52,355 nucleotides of DNA, taken from NCBI GenBank assembly GCA_903882935.1, contig CAIRZB010000051.1, positions 1-52,355 on the forward strand, written 5' to 3'. Numbering within the stretch: position 1 is the first letter of the stretch; each line of letters starts with the position of its first letter. The position numbers and the translations under genes were made by a program. The notes under the pieces are model-generated. The model ran no database searches. It saw only the letters and a list, made by a program, of their open reading frames with translations, and was not told where the DNA came from. Below, piece by piece: positions 26,689 through 35,239 of the stretch. Source of the DNA: an uncultured Parafilimonas sp. Lineage in GTDB: Bacteria; Bacteroidota; Bacteroidia; Chitinophagales; Chitinophagaceae.

Positions 26689-27932
26689 TTGGGTATTATA
26701 TTAACCTTAGGTAATGTATGGTAACCAAAATTTGTGTTCCACCGGGAAAGCAGCATGGAGTCGTCCTTGTCGTTAAAAAGCTTAAAGGATGGCTCTTCTA
26801 AAACGGTATCAAAAAATTCCCATGTTTTTTCCGTGGCAAGGGCAAACGCCCCCTTATAGTCACCCGGTACTAAATTGTGGCTGGGTATGCTTATGGTAAA
26901 CCTGTTGTCGCCTGGTACAAGCGTTAATGCATTTTCAATAATGGTATTGGCAATTGACTCGTTAAACAGGTTATGGATGCCAATGCCCAAAGCAACATTT
27001 TTTACGTGCTGGTTTGAATGTATATTAATCTCAAAAATTACCGGCTCGTTAAAAATATAGCCCAGTTCAGATGCCGTTATTTCAGCAAAATATACGTTTT
27101 TACTGCCTGGGTTGTTGTTGGTATAGCTACAGCTTCGGCTGGTAAGTGTTAAATACCGCTCTACGGCACTGGCTGTTTTGCCAATGTATGTAACCTTGCC
27201 GTTTGCCAGCACTACGCATCGGTTGGTTAGGTTTAAAACAGCGTCCATATTATGGCTTACAAATAAAATGGTGCGGCCCTGCTTTTCACTCACATCCTTC
27301 ATTTTGCCCAGGCATTTTTTCTGAAACTCCGCATCACCTACGGCAAGCACTTCGTCCACAATCAATATTTCCGGCTCAAGATGTGCCGCAACCGCAAAGG
27401 CAAGCCTTACATACATACCGCTGCTATAGCGTTTTACGGGCGTGTCAATATATCTTTCAACGCCCGCAAAATCTACCATTTCATCAAACTTGGATGTTAT
27501 TTCTTTTTTAGTCATGCCCAATATGGCACCATTTAGGTAAATATTGTCCCTGCCCGAAAGGTCTGGGTGAAAGCCCGTTCCAACTTCTAACAAGGAGGCA
27601 ATGCGGCCTTTTATTTTTATTTGGCCTTTGGTGGGCGAGGTTACCTTAGAAAGTATTTTTAGCATGGTTGATTTACCGGCGCCGTTGCGGCCTATTATAC
27701 CCAGCACTTCCCCATGGTTTACGTCAAAATTAATATCCTGCAGTGCCCAAACATATTCGCTGCTGCCTTTGGTGGTGCGGTCATTCTCCTGGCCAATTTT
27801 AAGGTATGGGTCTTCTTTACCCCGTATGGTATGCCACCACCTGTTAAAATCGTGGGCAATGCTCTTTCTGCCTACCTGCCCAAGGCGGTATTGTTTTGAA
27901 ATGTTTTCAACCTGTATTGCAAGATCACTCAT
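26685..27932 (-). CDS. wzt: ABC exporter ATP-binding protein with C-terminal glycan-binding domain (Wzt)
   Basis: This 415-residue protein has two domains. The nucleotide-binding domain carries Walker A GRNGAGKS at 81-88, an ABC signature YSSGM near 169-173, and Walker B ILIVDE at 189-194 followed by the D-loop; a family-typical insertion (about 30-58) lies before the core. Residues from about 275 on form an extra beta-rich domain (YFAEITASELGYIFNEPVIFEINIHS onward), like the Wzt C-terminal carbohydrate-binding domain that recognises the capped, non-reducing end of finished glycan. It pairs with the permease at 28893-29765. A methyltransferase gene sits between them, which suggests the cap. 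The presence of the C-terminal domain argues for capped chains of regulated length. Confidence 0.92.
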   Translation of the reverse strand: MSDLAIQVENISKQYRLGQVGRKSIAHDFNRWWHTIRGKEDPYLKIGQENDRTTKGSSEYVWALQDINFDVNHGEVLGIIGRNGAGKSTMLKILSKVTSPTKGQIKIKGRIASLLEVGTGFHPDLSGRDNIYLNGAILGMTKKEITSKFDEMVDFAGVERYIDTPVKRYSSGMYVRLAFAVAAHLEPEILIVDEVLAVGDAEFQKKCLGKMKDVSEKQGRTILFVSHNMDAVLNLTNRCVVLANGKVTYIGKTASAVERYLTLTSRSCSYTNNNPGSKNVYFAEITASELGYIFNEPVIFEINIHSNQHVKNVALGIGIHNLFNESIANTIIENALTLVPGDNRFTISIPSHNLVPGDYKGAFALATEKTWEFFDTVLEEPSFKLFNDKDDSMLLSRWNTNFGYHTLPKVNIIPK

Positions 27933-27962
27933 AGTAGTTATTAAATGGGCTGGTTACAGTAA

Positions 27963-28769
27963 TCATTTATTTACAATGTACAGCACCGACCGGGGGTGTA
28001 TGCCGTTTTTAATAAATTCATCTTCACCAAAAAACGCGATGCCTAATTGTTGCACATTAAAACCTACAGATGCCAGCCTGTTTACAAAGCCTTGTTTGGA
28101 GTACATGCGCACATGGTCGTCTTGCCCAAAATGCTTCCAACGGTCTGCCTCAGTTTGTACGGCTGCATTCTCATATACCTCTTGCAAGCCCAAGTTTATT
28201 GGCACCATGGCAATACCCCACCCGCCTTTTTTTAAAACGCGGTACAGTTCTTCCATGGCTTTAATGTCGTTGTTAATATGTTCTAAAACATGCGAGCATA
28301 TAAACACGTCAAAGCTGTTTTCTGCATAAGCATCCATGTTGGTTATGTCTACCTTGTCGTCTACGCCTTCCATAAAAAGGTCGGCGGTGCGCACTTGGTA
28401 ACCTTTAAGCGTTCGTAAAAACTGGGTAAGCTGTTTTGCGGGGGCAATGTCCAATATTTTCTGCGTGTCGTTCGTGTTACTCCGCTGTTCGTTTACCTTG
28501 TTAAAATACAGGGCGTATAACCTGTCCCTATCGCCGGCCCCGCAATTGGAGCAGGTGTAAAACTCCATATTCATGGTTTCCGTAAGAAATACGGAATGGA
28601 TGAACTCGTATTTATCCCATTTTCTAAAAAAGGAAAATGACATTTGGTTGAAATGCACATTTTTTTGGGCGCAAACGGGGCAATAATAGGGCGTTACTTT
28701 TTTTTCAAGGGAAACCGCTTTGGATTTTCCTAACAAAACTTTTATTGCATTCTTAACTCGTTTTAGCAT
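27963..28769 (-). CDS. SAM-dependent methyltransferase with N-terminal Cys4 zinc ribbon
   Basis: The protein starts at MLKRVKNAIKVLL (28769), about 268 residues. An N-terminal Cys4 site (CPVC at 30-33, CSNC at 73-76, followed by GAGDRDR) looks like a zinc ribbon. The SAM domain then shows KILDIAPAKQLTQFL (a motif I with Ala-Lys in place of the usual second Gly), ADLF, and FDVFICSHVLEHINNDIKAMEELYRVLKKGG. It ends with a domain resembling class I methyltransferases that act on sugars. It is located exactly between the permease and ATPase genes of the glycan exporter (123 bp and 30 bp away), so it may add the terminal methyl cap read by the Wzt C-terminal domain. That role is inference. Confidence 0.82.
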   Translation of the reverse strand: MLKRVKNAIKVLLGKSKAVSLEKKVTPYYCPVCAQKNVHFNQMSFSFFRKWDKYEFIHSVFLTETMNMEFYTCSNCGAGDRDRLYALYFNKVNEQRSNTNDTQKILDIAPAKQLTQFLRTLKGYQVRTADLFMEGVDDKVDITNMDAYAENSFDVFICSHVLEHINNDIKAMEELYRVLKKGGWGIAMVPINLGLQEVYENAAVQTEADRWKHFGQDDHVRMYSKQGFVNRLASVGFNVQQLGIAFFGEDEFIKNGIHPRSVLYIVNK

Positions 28770-28892
28770 AGCTCGGTCTATTTTGATTGATGTTGGCCTA
28801 AACATTACCTGCCCGTGGCCCAAAAATAACAGTGCTGTATTTTTTTGCAAATTGGGCCCCTAGGGCCATGTTTACTTGCCGCTGTAATAAAG

Positions 28893-29765
28893 CTAAACAG
28901 TATCCATAAAGGTACGCTCCACCCGGCTAAATATTACCATGCCTGCAAACACCGTTACCAGCATAAATGCGCAGCTGTACAATAGCCAGCCTACACTTAC
29001 ATCCCCATATCCTAATACAGAATACCTAAATGTTTCAATAAGGCTAGAAAGAGGGTTTGCCAATATTAATGATTGGTATTTAGGATGCTTGTCAGCAACA
29101 AATTTTAGCGAATAAATTACGGGGGTGATGTACATTAACAATTGCACACCAAAATTTATAAGCACGGTAAAATCGCGGTATTTTGTGGTAAGCGATGAGG
29201 CTATGATACCCCCGCCAAAGCCAACGCCTGCCATAATAAGTACTACAAATGGTAACAAAAGAAAGTTGGTGCCTATGTGGAAAGGGTAGTTTTTAAATAG
29301 TACAAAATATAAAATAACCACAAACAACAAACCAAGTTGGATTGCAAATTTTATGATGTTTGAAAAAACCACCGACAGCGGTAGCACCAACCTTGGAAAA
29401 TATACCTTACCAAAAATACCGGCATTGCTAACGAATGTTGTTGATGTTGCGGTGAAACAGGATGAAAAATAGTTCCATATTGAAATGCCGCACATATAAA
29501 AAATAGGTGCCGGTACAGGGTCGGTTTTAATGCCCCCCAGTTTATTAAAAACAAAAAAGAAAACAATGGTGGTAAAGGCAGGTTGTATTACATACCAAAC
29601 CGGCCCCAATACGGTTTGTTTGTATTGGGCTGCTAAATCGCGTTTAACAAAAAGTGCCAACAGGTCTCGGTAACGCCAAACTTCCTTAAGCCGTAAGTCA
29701 AATAATTTTGTTCTGGGGGTAATTATTTCACTCCATTGGTTATCGTTGGCAGGTATTTCGCTCAT
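28893..29765 (-). CDS. wzm: ABC-2 type polysaccharide exporter permease (Wzm)
   Basis: This 290-residue inner-membrane protein has an N-terminal cytoplasmic segment (LKEVWRYRDLLALFVKRDLAAQYKQTVLGPVWYVIQP) that is the conserved gate-helix and start of TM1 in the Wzm/TagG/KpsM family. About six membrane segments follow, with the typical YITPVIYSL and LANPLSSLIETFRYSVLG stretches and a short basic C-terminus. With Wzt it forms the transporter that moves lipid-linked glycan across the cytoplasmic membrane. It lies 21 bp after the NeuC-like gene. Confidence 0.93.
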   Translation of the reverse strand: MSEIPANDNQWSEIITPRTKLFDLRLKEVWRYRDLLALFVKRDLAAQYKQTVLGPVWYVIQPAFTTIVFFFVFNKLGGIKTDPVPAPIFYMCGISIWNYFSSCFTATSTTFVSNAGIFGKVYFPRLVLPLSVVFSNIIKFAIQLGLLFVVILYFVLFKNYPFHIGTNFLLLPFVVLIMAGVGFGGGIIASSLTTKYRDFTVLINFGVQLLMYITPVIYSLKFVADKHPKYQSLILANPLSSLIETFRYSVLGYGDVSVGWLLYSCAFMLVTVFAGMVIFSRVERTFMDTV

Positions 29766-29786
29766 ATTTTTTATTTAACGCCAGTA

Positions 29787-30911
29787 CTAATAAATATCTG
29801 CAAAAGTTTTTTGTTTTTGGGTTTTCCAAAAACGCTCCGACGCAATAATTTCGGCAAACTGCACATCGCTCTTGCCCGAGCCAAAAAGTTGCTTTGCCGT
29901 AAGTTTTTGCCCTAGTGCCTTTTGTATGGCCGCTTCAATCGCCTCTTTTTCATAGCCCGTATGTATCAGGTCGGGGTCCTTGCTTCTTTTGTTTTGCCGT
30001 GTACCAACATTAATGGTTGGCACGCCATAATAGGGGGCCTCCCTTATGCCTGCGCTGGAATTACCAATAATAAACTGGGCATTGCGTATTAGGGTTAAAA
30101 ACGACTCGAACCGGATGGAAGGAAACACTTTGTATTTGCTACTGTTCTGGCATTTGCGTACATGGTGCATAATAAGCTCCGAACCCTTGTCGTTGTTGGG
30201 GTATATTATAATGTAGTTAAGCTCCGATGTTTCCAGTGTTTCAAAATAGTTCTCCGCATTTTGAAGCAGGTTGTCAATTTCTGTGGTAACTGGGTGAAAA
30301 AGCGACAACGCATAGTCAGCAAACGGTATATCGTAGTGCAATTTAACGCTCGCCAAGGTTGGCAGGCCTTCCGAAAGCATCACATCCATATCGGGCGAGC
30401 CTATTATGTGGATGTTTTCGTCAATCTCGCCCATTTGGGTTAGCCTTTTTTTGGCATCTTCATTGGCCACAAAATGCGTGTGGCTTAGTTTTGACACGGC
30501 ATGCCTTATTAGCTCATCCACCGTGCCTGACAGCTCGCCGCCTTCAATATGTGCAACCAATATATTGTTTAATGCGCCTACCGATGCACCGGCAAGTGCT
30601 TCAATACGGTCGCCGTGCACCACAATCAAGTCTGGCTTAATTAAATGCACATAGCTCGCAAAGCCTTCAATGGTACGCCCAAGCGTCATGTCCATCATCG
30701 ACTCACTATCGTGGTTAATATATTTAAATATGTTGGGGTAATTGTATTGCTCAATTTCCTTTACGGTAAAGCCGTATTTTTCGTCCATATGCATGCCCGT
30801 GGCAAAAATGTGCACCTCAAATTGCCCATGCTTGTTTAAAATTTCAATCAGCGATTTTAGCTTCCCAAAATCGGCCCTTGTACCGGTAAGAAACACAATC
30901 TTTTTTTTCAT
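29787..30911 (-). CDS. Hydrolysing UDP-N-acetylglucosamine 2-epimerase (NeuC/LegG-like)
   Basis: The ATG at 30911 ([18 protein letters not shown]) overlaps the neuB-like stop codon by one base (TAATG); the frame can also extend to 30929. About 374 residues. Motifs of the hydrolysing class are visible: LTGTRADFG, VVHGDRIEALAG, AHIEGGELSGTVDELIRHAVSKL, and near the end IIGNSSAGIREAPYYGVPTINVGTRQNKR. These fit NeuC, which yields ManNAc from UDP-GlcNAc, and LegG, which acts on the UDP-2,4-diacetamido sugar. Because a 4,6-dehydratase and aminotransferase are encoded in the same locus, the legionaminic-acid route is plausible, but sequence alone does not choose between the two. Confidence 0.9.
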   Translation of the reverse strand: MKKKIVFLTGTRADFGKLKSLIEILNKHGQFEVHIFATGMHMDEKYGFTVKEIEQYNYPNIFKYINHDSESMMDMTLGRTIEGFASYVHLIKPDLIVVHGDRIEALAGASVGALNNILVAHIEGGELSGTVDELIRHAVSKLSHTHFVANEDAKKRLTQMGEIDENIHIIGSPDMDVMLSEGLPTLASVKLHYDIPFADYALSLFHPVTTEIDNLLQNAENYFETLETSELNYIIIYPNNDKGSELIMHHVRKCQNSSKYKVFPSIRFESFLTLIRNAQFIIGNSSAGIREAPYYGVPTINVGTRQNKRSKDPDLIHTGYEKEAIEAAIQKALGQKLTAKQLFGSGKSDVQFAEIIASERFWKTQKQKTFADIY

Positions 30912-31954
30912 TATGCCAAATCCTCCCACGTAAGTTGTGCATCTTCTTGCAAATCAGCCATGGCGGTTTTGCCAATAATGCTATTAAAGTGTTCGGCAAG
31001 TATGCCGCCTTTGCCTGGGCGCTTTACCCAAATATTGTCAGTGGTAAAAGCTTCGCCTTTTGCAATGGGCTTAATGGTGCAAATGGTGGCAAAGGCAAAA
31101 TCTATGGTCACCTGTTCTTCCAAAGCCGGGCCTTTGTGGCCACCCCGCTGTAGTGCAATAATCTTGCTGCCTTCTATTAATTCTGTGCAGGCTTGTGGGT
31201 CCATACTGCAAATAATATCTGGGCCTGGCCTATGCATACTATCGGTGAAATGGCGTTCTAATATGGAGGCACCCAAGGCAACGGCCCCAAAACAGGCATG
31301 GTTGGTTAGGGTATGGTCCGACAGGCCGATGACGGCACCGGTAAAATGCTGCTCCAATTCAACCATCGCCCCCAGCCGTACCAAATGGTTAGGGGTAGGG
31401 TATAGGTTTGTGGTATGCAGCAAAGCATATTGCACCTGGTGCTTTTCAAAAATTTGCACCGCTTTGGCAACACTCTCAAGGGTGTTCATGCCGGTGCTTA
31501 AAATAATGGGCTTGCCAAACGATGCTATATGTTCCAGTAGGGGGTAGTTGTTACATTCCCCGCTGCCAATTTTATATGCCGGCACATCCCATTTATGCAA
31601 CCTGTTGGCCGCTGCCCTGCTAAAGGGGGTGCTTATAAATATCATGCCTTTGCTTTCAACATAGTTTTTTAGGGCTAGCTCATCTTCTTCGTTTAGGGCG
31701 CAACGGCGCATTATTTCGTATATGCTTATGTCTGCATTGCCGGGTATTACTTTTTTGGCGGCACCGCTCATCTCGTCTTCCACAATATGGGTTTGGTGCT
31801 TAATCAATTCAGCACCAGCCAAAGCGGCTGCATCAACCATTTGCTTGGCTGTTTCAAGGCTGCCTTCATGGTTTATCCCAATCTCGGCAATTACTAAAGG
31901 GGGGTAATCGTATCCGGTTTTTCTTCCTGCAATTTCAATAAATGGCTTAACCAT
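30911..31954 (-). CDS. Nonulosonic-acid synthase (NeuB/LegI family)
   Basis: Start chosen at [12 protein letters not shown] (31954), about 347 residues; an upstream ATG (31996) would add 14 polar residues. The TIM-barrel half shows [70 protein letters not shown], and ILERHFT. The last 60 residues match the antifreeze-like SAF domain ([20 protein letters not shown]). The enzyme condenses a mannosamine-type sugar with phosphoenolpyruvate to give a nine-carbon sugar acid such as Neu5Ac or legionaminic acid. It is directly coupled to the 2-epimerase gene. Family assignment is secure; the exact sugar is not. Confidence 0.93.
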   Translation of the reverse strand: MVKPFIEIAGRKTGYDYPPLVIAEIGINHEGSLETAKQMVDAAALAGAELIKHQTHIVEDEMSGAAKKVIPGNADISIYEIMRRCALNEEDELALKNYVESKGMIFISTPFSRAAANRLHKWDVPAYKIGSGECNNYPLLEHIASFGKPIILSTGMNTLESVAKAVQIFEKHQVQYALLHTTNLYPTPNHLVRLGAMVELEQHFTGAVIGLSDHTLTNHACFGAVALGASILERHFTDSMHRPGPDIICSMDPQACTELIEGSKIIALQRGGHKGPALEEQVTIDFAFATICTIKPIAKGEAFTTDNIWVKRPGKGGILAEHFNSIIGKTAMADLQEDAQLTWEDLA

Positions 31955-32103
31955 GGGGTATTGTTTTTTTGGCAAACTTTCTTTTTCTTTTGGCAATACA
32001 GTTAAAAACCTTGCAAATGCTGTTTAAAAACGGTGTTATAATGTAACTGGGTAAATAGCTGTAGGTAGTTAAACAGTAATAAGCAAATATATTGGCTTAG
32101 TGT

Positions 32104-32748
32104 TTAAGGCACCCATTCAACGTACTCTTTTAAAACCCTTGCAGGCACACCGCCTACCAATGTTTTGGGTGCTACATTTTTGGTAACTACCGAGCCTGCA
32201 GCTACCACCGCTCCGTTGCCAATGGTAACGCCTTTTAATATGGTACAGCCGCTGCCTATCCAAACATTATTACCAATTTTTATTGGCAGGCTGTTAGGCG
32301 ATGCCTCACCGTTAAATACCAAATGGTGCGTGTCGGTATCCATTATTTGGCATTTCCACGATATTGCACAGTTGTCGCCAATAGTTATTTCGTTGCGTGC
32401 TATGATGATAGAATTAGCATTGATAAAAGTGTTGTCGCCTATGGCAAGTTTTCCGGTAACATAAAGCCTACAGCCGCCGCTGATGCGTACTTTTTTACCC
32501 GTAACTACGCTGCCCGAGGGCTGTATGCTAAAAACACCTCTGTCTGATGTTGCCCAAGTAAGCCTGTTTACAAAAATATCAAAATAAAAGGGGCTAGTAG
32601 GCTTAAAATGCCCCTTATTCCTAAACCGAACGTTGGAGGAAACAAAAATATTTTTTGGCTTGGAAATATATGCGTGGACCAAGTTTAAAAAATCGTACCA
32701 TTTTGTTTTTGATTTTTTAAGCAGTCTCCATTGTTGCTTTATTACCAC
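32104..32748 (-). CDS. Hexapeptide-repeat acyltransferase (WcaF/maa type)
   Basis: In this 214-residue protein a basic N-terminal region (about 70 residues, KPKNIFVSSNVRFRNKGHF) precedes a left-handed beta-helix with hexapeptide turns: GKKVRISGGCRLYVTGKLAIGDNTFINAN, IGDNCAISWKCQIMDTDTHHLVF with the catalytic His pair, then IKIGNNVWIGSGCTILKGVTIGNGAVVAAGSVVTKNV and GGVPARVLKEY. It should transfer an acetyl group. Its place inside the nonulosonic-acid block, overlapping the SDR stop by 7 bp and 149 bp before the NeuB-like gene, suggests acetylation of that sugar or its precursor. A general O-acetyltransferase role is equally consistent. Confidence 0.82.
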   Translation of the reverse strand: MVIKQQWRLLKKSKTKWYDFLNLVHAYISKPKNIFVSSNVRFRNKGHFKPTSPFYFDIFVNRLTWATSDRGVFSIQPSGSVVTGKKVRISGGCRLYVTGKLAIGDNTFINANSIIIARNEITIGDNCAISWKCQIMDTDTHHLVFNGEASPNSLPIKIGNNVWIGSGCTILKGVTIGNGAVVAAGSVVTKNVAPKTLVGGVPARVLKEYVEWVP

Positions 32749-33542
32749 GCTGTCCAGCCCCCGTCAACAATTAAATTATGGCCCACAACATGGCTGCTGG
32801 CATCGCTTGCTAGGTAAACAATGGCGCCCCTTAACTCAGTTTTGTCGCTCATGCGGCCAATGGGGTTAAGTTGCTGAAACCGCTCCAAAAATAAGCCTTT
32901 ATGGCCGTTAAAAATGCCGCCGGGCGTTAATGAATTTACGCGTACGCCCTTTGCAGCCCATAACGTGGCAATGTATTTTGTTAGGCCCACCACGCCATGT
33001 TTGCTTACGGAGTATGCCACAGGCTGGGATATGCCGGTGCCTGGGTAAATGTTATGGTTGGGGCTAACAACACCATATAACGAGGCTAGGTTTACGATAG
33101 AGCCTTTGCCTTGCAGCAGCATCTGTTTGCCGGTTACCTGGCAACCCAAAAATGTGCCGGTTAGGTTTACATTCATAATAGCATTCCAATCCTCCAACGG
33201 AAACTCCTCAAAGCTGCTGTCAAAATTGGCACTTTTACTCTGGTTGGTAAAACCGGCATTGTTAATCAGTACGTCAATGCTGCCATGTTCGGCAACAATG
33301 TCGGTGGTTAATTGCTGCCAGCTAGCCTTTGATGTTACGTCGCAGTATTTGGCAGTTGCCTCAATGCCCTGCCCCAGCAGTGCCTCAGCTGCCGCAACGC
33401 ATTTGTCAAGGTTAAAATCGGCCAGCACAACCTTGGCACCTTGGCTGCCAAGTGCAATGGCATGTTCAGTAGCAAGCAGCCCGCCGCCGCCGGTAACAAG
33501 GGCTATTTTGCCTGTTAGGTCAAAAAGGTTTATTGGTGTCAT
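32742..33542 (-). CDS. SDR-family oxidoreductase, PtmA-like, of a nonulosonic-acid block
   Basis: This 266-residue classical short-chain dehydrogenase has an NAD(P)-binding turn TGGGGLLA near 17-24, with Ala where the third Gly of TGxxxGxG is usual. It also has VLADFN, a CDVTS acidic loop, LINNAGF, the Ser of NLASLYGV, the active-site Tyr/Lys in AYSVSKHGVVGL, and VDGGWTAW at the C-terminus. Short-chain dehydrogenases of this type accompany CMP-nonulosonate genes in flagellin-glycan loci (PtmA with PtmB in Campylobacter). It overlaps the CMP-sugar synthetase gene by 4 bp and the acyltransferase gene by 7 bp, so it likely modifies the nonulosonic acid or a precursor. Confidence 0.88.
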   Translation of the reverse strand: MTPINLFDLTGKIALVTGGGGLLATEHAIALGSQGAKVVLADFNLDKCVAAAEALLGQGIEATAKYCDVTSKASWQQLTTDIVAEHGSIDVLINNAGFTNQSKSANFDSSFEEFPLEDWNAIMNVNLTGTFLGCQVTGKQMLLQGKGSIVNLASLYGVVSPNHNIYPGTGISQPVAYSVSKHGVVGLTKYIATLWAAKGVRVNSLTPGGIFNGHKGLFLERFQQLNPIGRMSDKTELRGAIVYLASDASSHVVGHNLIVDGGWTAW

Positions 33543-34234
33543 TGCCTGTTAATTAAAAATTCAACAATGTTAAAATCAACTTCTGTGTCAATATCAACGG
33601 CCCTTTCGCGTGGTATGGGGTAAATTTTGCATTTTGCCCTGCTCCAATGGCTAAAGTTGTATAAAGCTTGTTTTTTTACCACATAGGCAGCGGGTGTTAG
33701 GCTGTATACGGTGGGTGCATCCTGCCTGCGTACTATAGGTTTTTCGGTTTGTTTTACAATATGCGCAAAGCCGTCTTCCGCAACTTCCATCATGTTAAAA
33801 TAGGGGTTGCGTTCCGGCTCGTACCCGGTAATTACAACATCTGCGGTATTGTCGTCCAAAGCGGTTTGTATGGCACCGGCAATATCCGTGGGTGTTTTTA
33901 ATGGCACGGTAACATCCATGTCAACCAAATAATCAACTGTTACACCGGTAAGTTTTTCATATTCTTCCACCGCGTGTATAAAAACAGGCCATTTGGAGGC
34001 CGTGTCGCTGGCAAGCTCCGCAGGGCGTTGTATAATTGTTTTAATGCCGGCTGTTTTTGCTGCATGTGCTATTTCTTCGCTGTCGGTTGAAACAATAACA
34101 TCATTCAACAAGTTGCACTGTAAACCTGTTTTAACCGTATAGGCTATTAGTGGTACACCCTTTAGCGGGCGTATGTTTTTACCCTTAACGCCTTTTGAGC
34201 CACCTCGGCAGCAAATGGTACCTAAAATAAACAT
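33539..34234 (-). CDS. CMP-nonulosonic acid synthetase (acylneuraminate cytidylyltransferase family)
   Basis: This 231-residue protein has the CTP-binding loop CRGGSKGVKGKNIRPL, a variant of RxGSKGxxxKN, at 9-24. The core continues with VIVSTDSEEIA, QRPAELASDTAS, a VDMDVTVPLKTPTDI segment (metal/sugar site) and a C-terminal VDIDTEVDFNIVEF with the conserved Asp pair. It activates sialic- or legionaminic-type acids as CMP-sugars for transfer. It is 1 bp from the MocA-type oxidoreductase gene and overlaps the SDR gene by 4 bp. Membership is firm; NeuA, LegF and PtmB cannot be separated by eye. Confidence 0.92.
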   Translation of the reverse strand: MFILGTICCRGGSKGVKGKNIRPLKGVPLIAYTVKTGLQCNLLNDVIVSTDSEEIAHAAKTAGIKTIIQRPAELASDTASKWPVFIHAVEEYEKLTGVTVDYLVDMDVTVPLKTPTDIAGAIQTALDDNTADVVITGYEPERNPYFNMMEVAEDGFAHIVKQTEKPIVRRQDAPTVYSLTPAAYVVKKQALYNFSHWSRAKCKIYPIPRERAVDIDTEVDFNIVEFLINRQ

Positions 34235-34235
34235 A

Positions 34236-35228
34236 TTAACTGTTTTTAATGCTGCTAAGGCTTACTGTATTGCCCGTTTCTGACGAGCGTTTTGATGCTT
34301 CCACCACCAGTAGGCTTTGTAGGCTGTCGTTTAGGGTGGTAAGCCGGTCATCGGTATTGTTTTCTAAAAAGGCCCGTACAACTTCTTTAAAACGGTCATT
34401 CCTTTCAAAACCCGCATAATTATATTCGCCTGTTGTGCCATCGTGCAGGGCCCATTCTACTTTGCTTTTTGCAAGGTTGGCTGTAATGCTGCCTTTGGTA
34501 CCAGTAAAAGTGCAATACCTAACTAAGGTGGGCTGCCAATAATCAAGGTGTACGGTGCCAATGGCCCCATTACTAAATTTAAGCAATACTTCGGCAACTT
34601 CCTCTGTTTCAATCTCTAATGTACCACTGTTGGTATGCCAGCAGCTAACGGCCGCAACATTGCCCATTAGCCAGCGCAGGTAATCAAATTCATGCACAAT
34701 ATCCAATAACACGCCACCCCCGGTTGCTTGTTTGGCACTCATGCCTTGGCGGTGGTCTTCGTAAGGCCTCCAATGGGGCAGGTATTGGCCCACAAAGGCA
34801 TTGGCCGACAATATTTTGCCAATAGCGTTTTGTTGCAGCAAGGCTCGTATTTGCTGTATGCCGGGGTCAAAATGCAGGTCGTAACCCACTTTAATGTTGT
34901 TTGTGTAGCCGGCCGCCATTTTTAACACTTCAGCCACCTGGCCCATATTGTTGCTAAGCGGCTTTTCTACATAAATATTCTCCACCTTATGGTGCAGTAG
35001 TGTAAAAAGGCTGTTTAAATGCTGCGCCGTGGGGGTGCAGATAAAGGCCGTGTTAAACTGTTCTACGGCAAAAGCTTCCTTAATGGTTGTGTAAGCCGCC
35101 AAAGCACCAAATTCAGCGGGTATTTGCTTACTTGTTACCACCGAAACTTGCGTATAGTTAAGTGCCAAAAGGTTGCGTAAGTGCCTTTTGCCAATAGAAC
35201 CCAAGCCTATTACCAGTATTTTAAACAA
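34236..35228 (-). CDS. Gfo/Idh/MocA-family oxidoreductase
   Basis: In this 330-residue protein the N-terminal Rossmann fold begins FKILVIGLGSIGKRHLRNL, followed by AFICTPTAQHL and the conserved VEKPLS. The C-terminal domain has GGGVLLDIVHEFDYLRWLMG with the conserved Asp and His of the active site. The family oxidises or reduces sugars and sugar nucleotides with NAD(P). Members occur beside CMP-nonulosonate synthetase genes in glycan clusters. It is the first gene of the block, 11 bp after upxY and 1 bp before the CMP-sugar synthetase gene. The substrate is unknown. Confidence 0.9.
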   Translation of the reverse strand: MFKILVIGLGSIGKRHLRNLLALNYTQVSVVTSKQIPAEFGALAAYTTIKEAFAVEQFNTAFICTPTAQHLNSLFTLLHHKVENIYVEKPLSNNMGQVAEVLKMAAGYTNNIKVGYDLHFDPGIQQIRALLQQNAIGKILSANAFVGQYLPHWRPYEDHRQGMSAKQATGGGVLLDIVHEFDYLRWLMGNVAAVSCWHTNSGTLEIETEEVAEVLLKFSNGAIGTVHLDYWQPTLVRYCTFTGTKGSITANLAKSKVEWALHDGTTGEYNYAGFERNDRFKEVVRAFLENNTDDRLTTLNDSLQSLLVVEASKRSSETGNTVSLSSIKNS

Positions 35229-35239
35229 ATGAATGTTGG

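Noticed and set aside
27601-28329. 242-codon + strand frame opposite wzt and the methyltransferase gene
   Set aside because: Antisense to two genes with clear motifs. Composition (Ser, Cys, Pro) is that of a reverse-strand shadow.
28894-29765. Permease as part of a drug or lipid ABC transporter
   Set aside because: The N-terminal gate segment and the genes around it fit the Wzm/TagG polysaccharide family.
32093-32100. TATATTTG -7-like element on the - strand before the NeuB-like gene
   Set aside because: Upstream only GTTG at 17 bp was found. Too weak to call an internal promoter, though the 149-bp gap would fit one.
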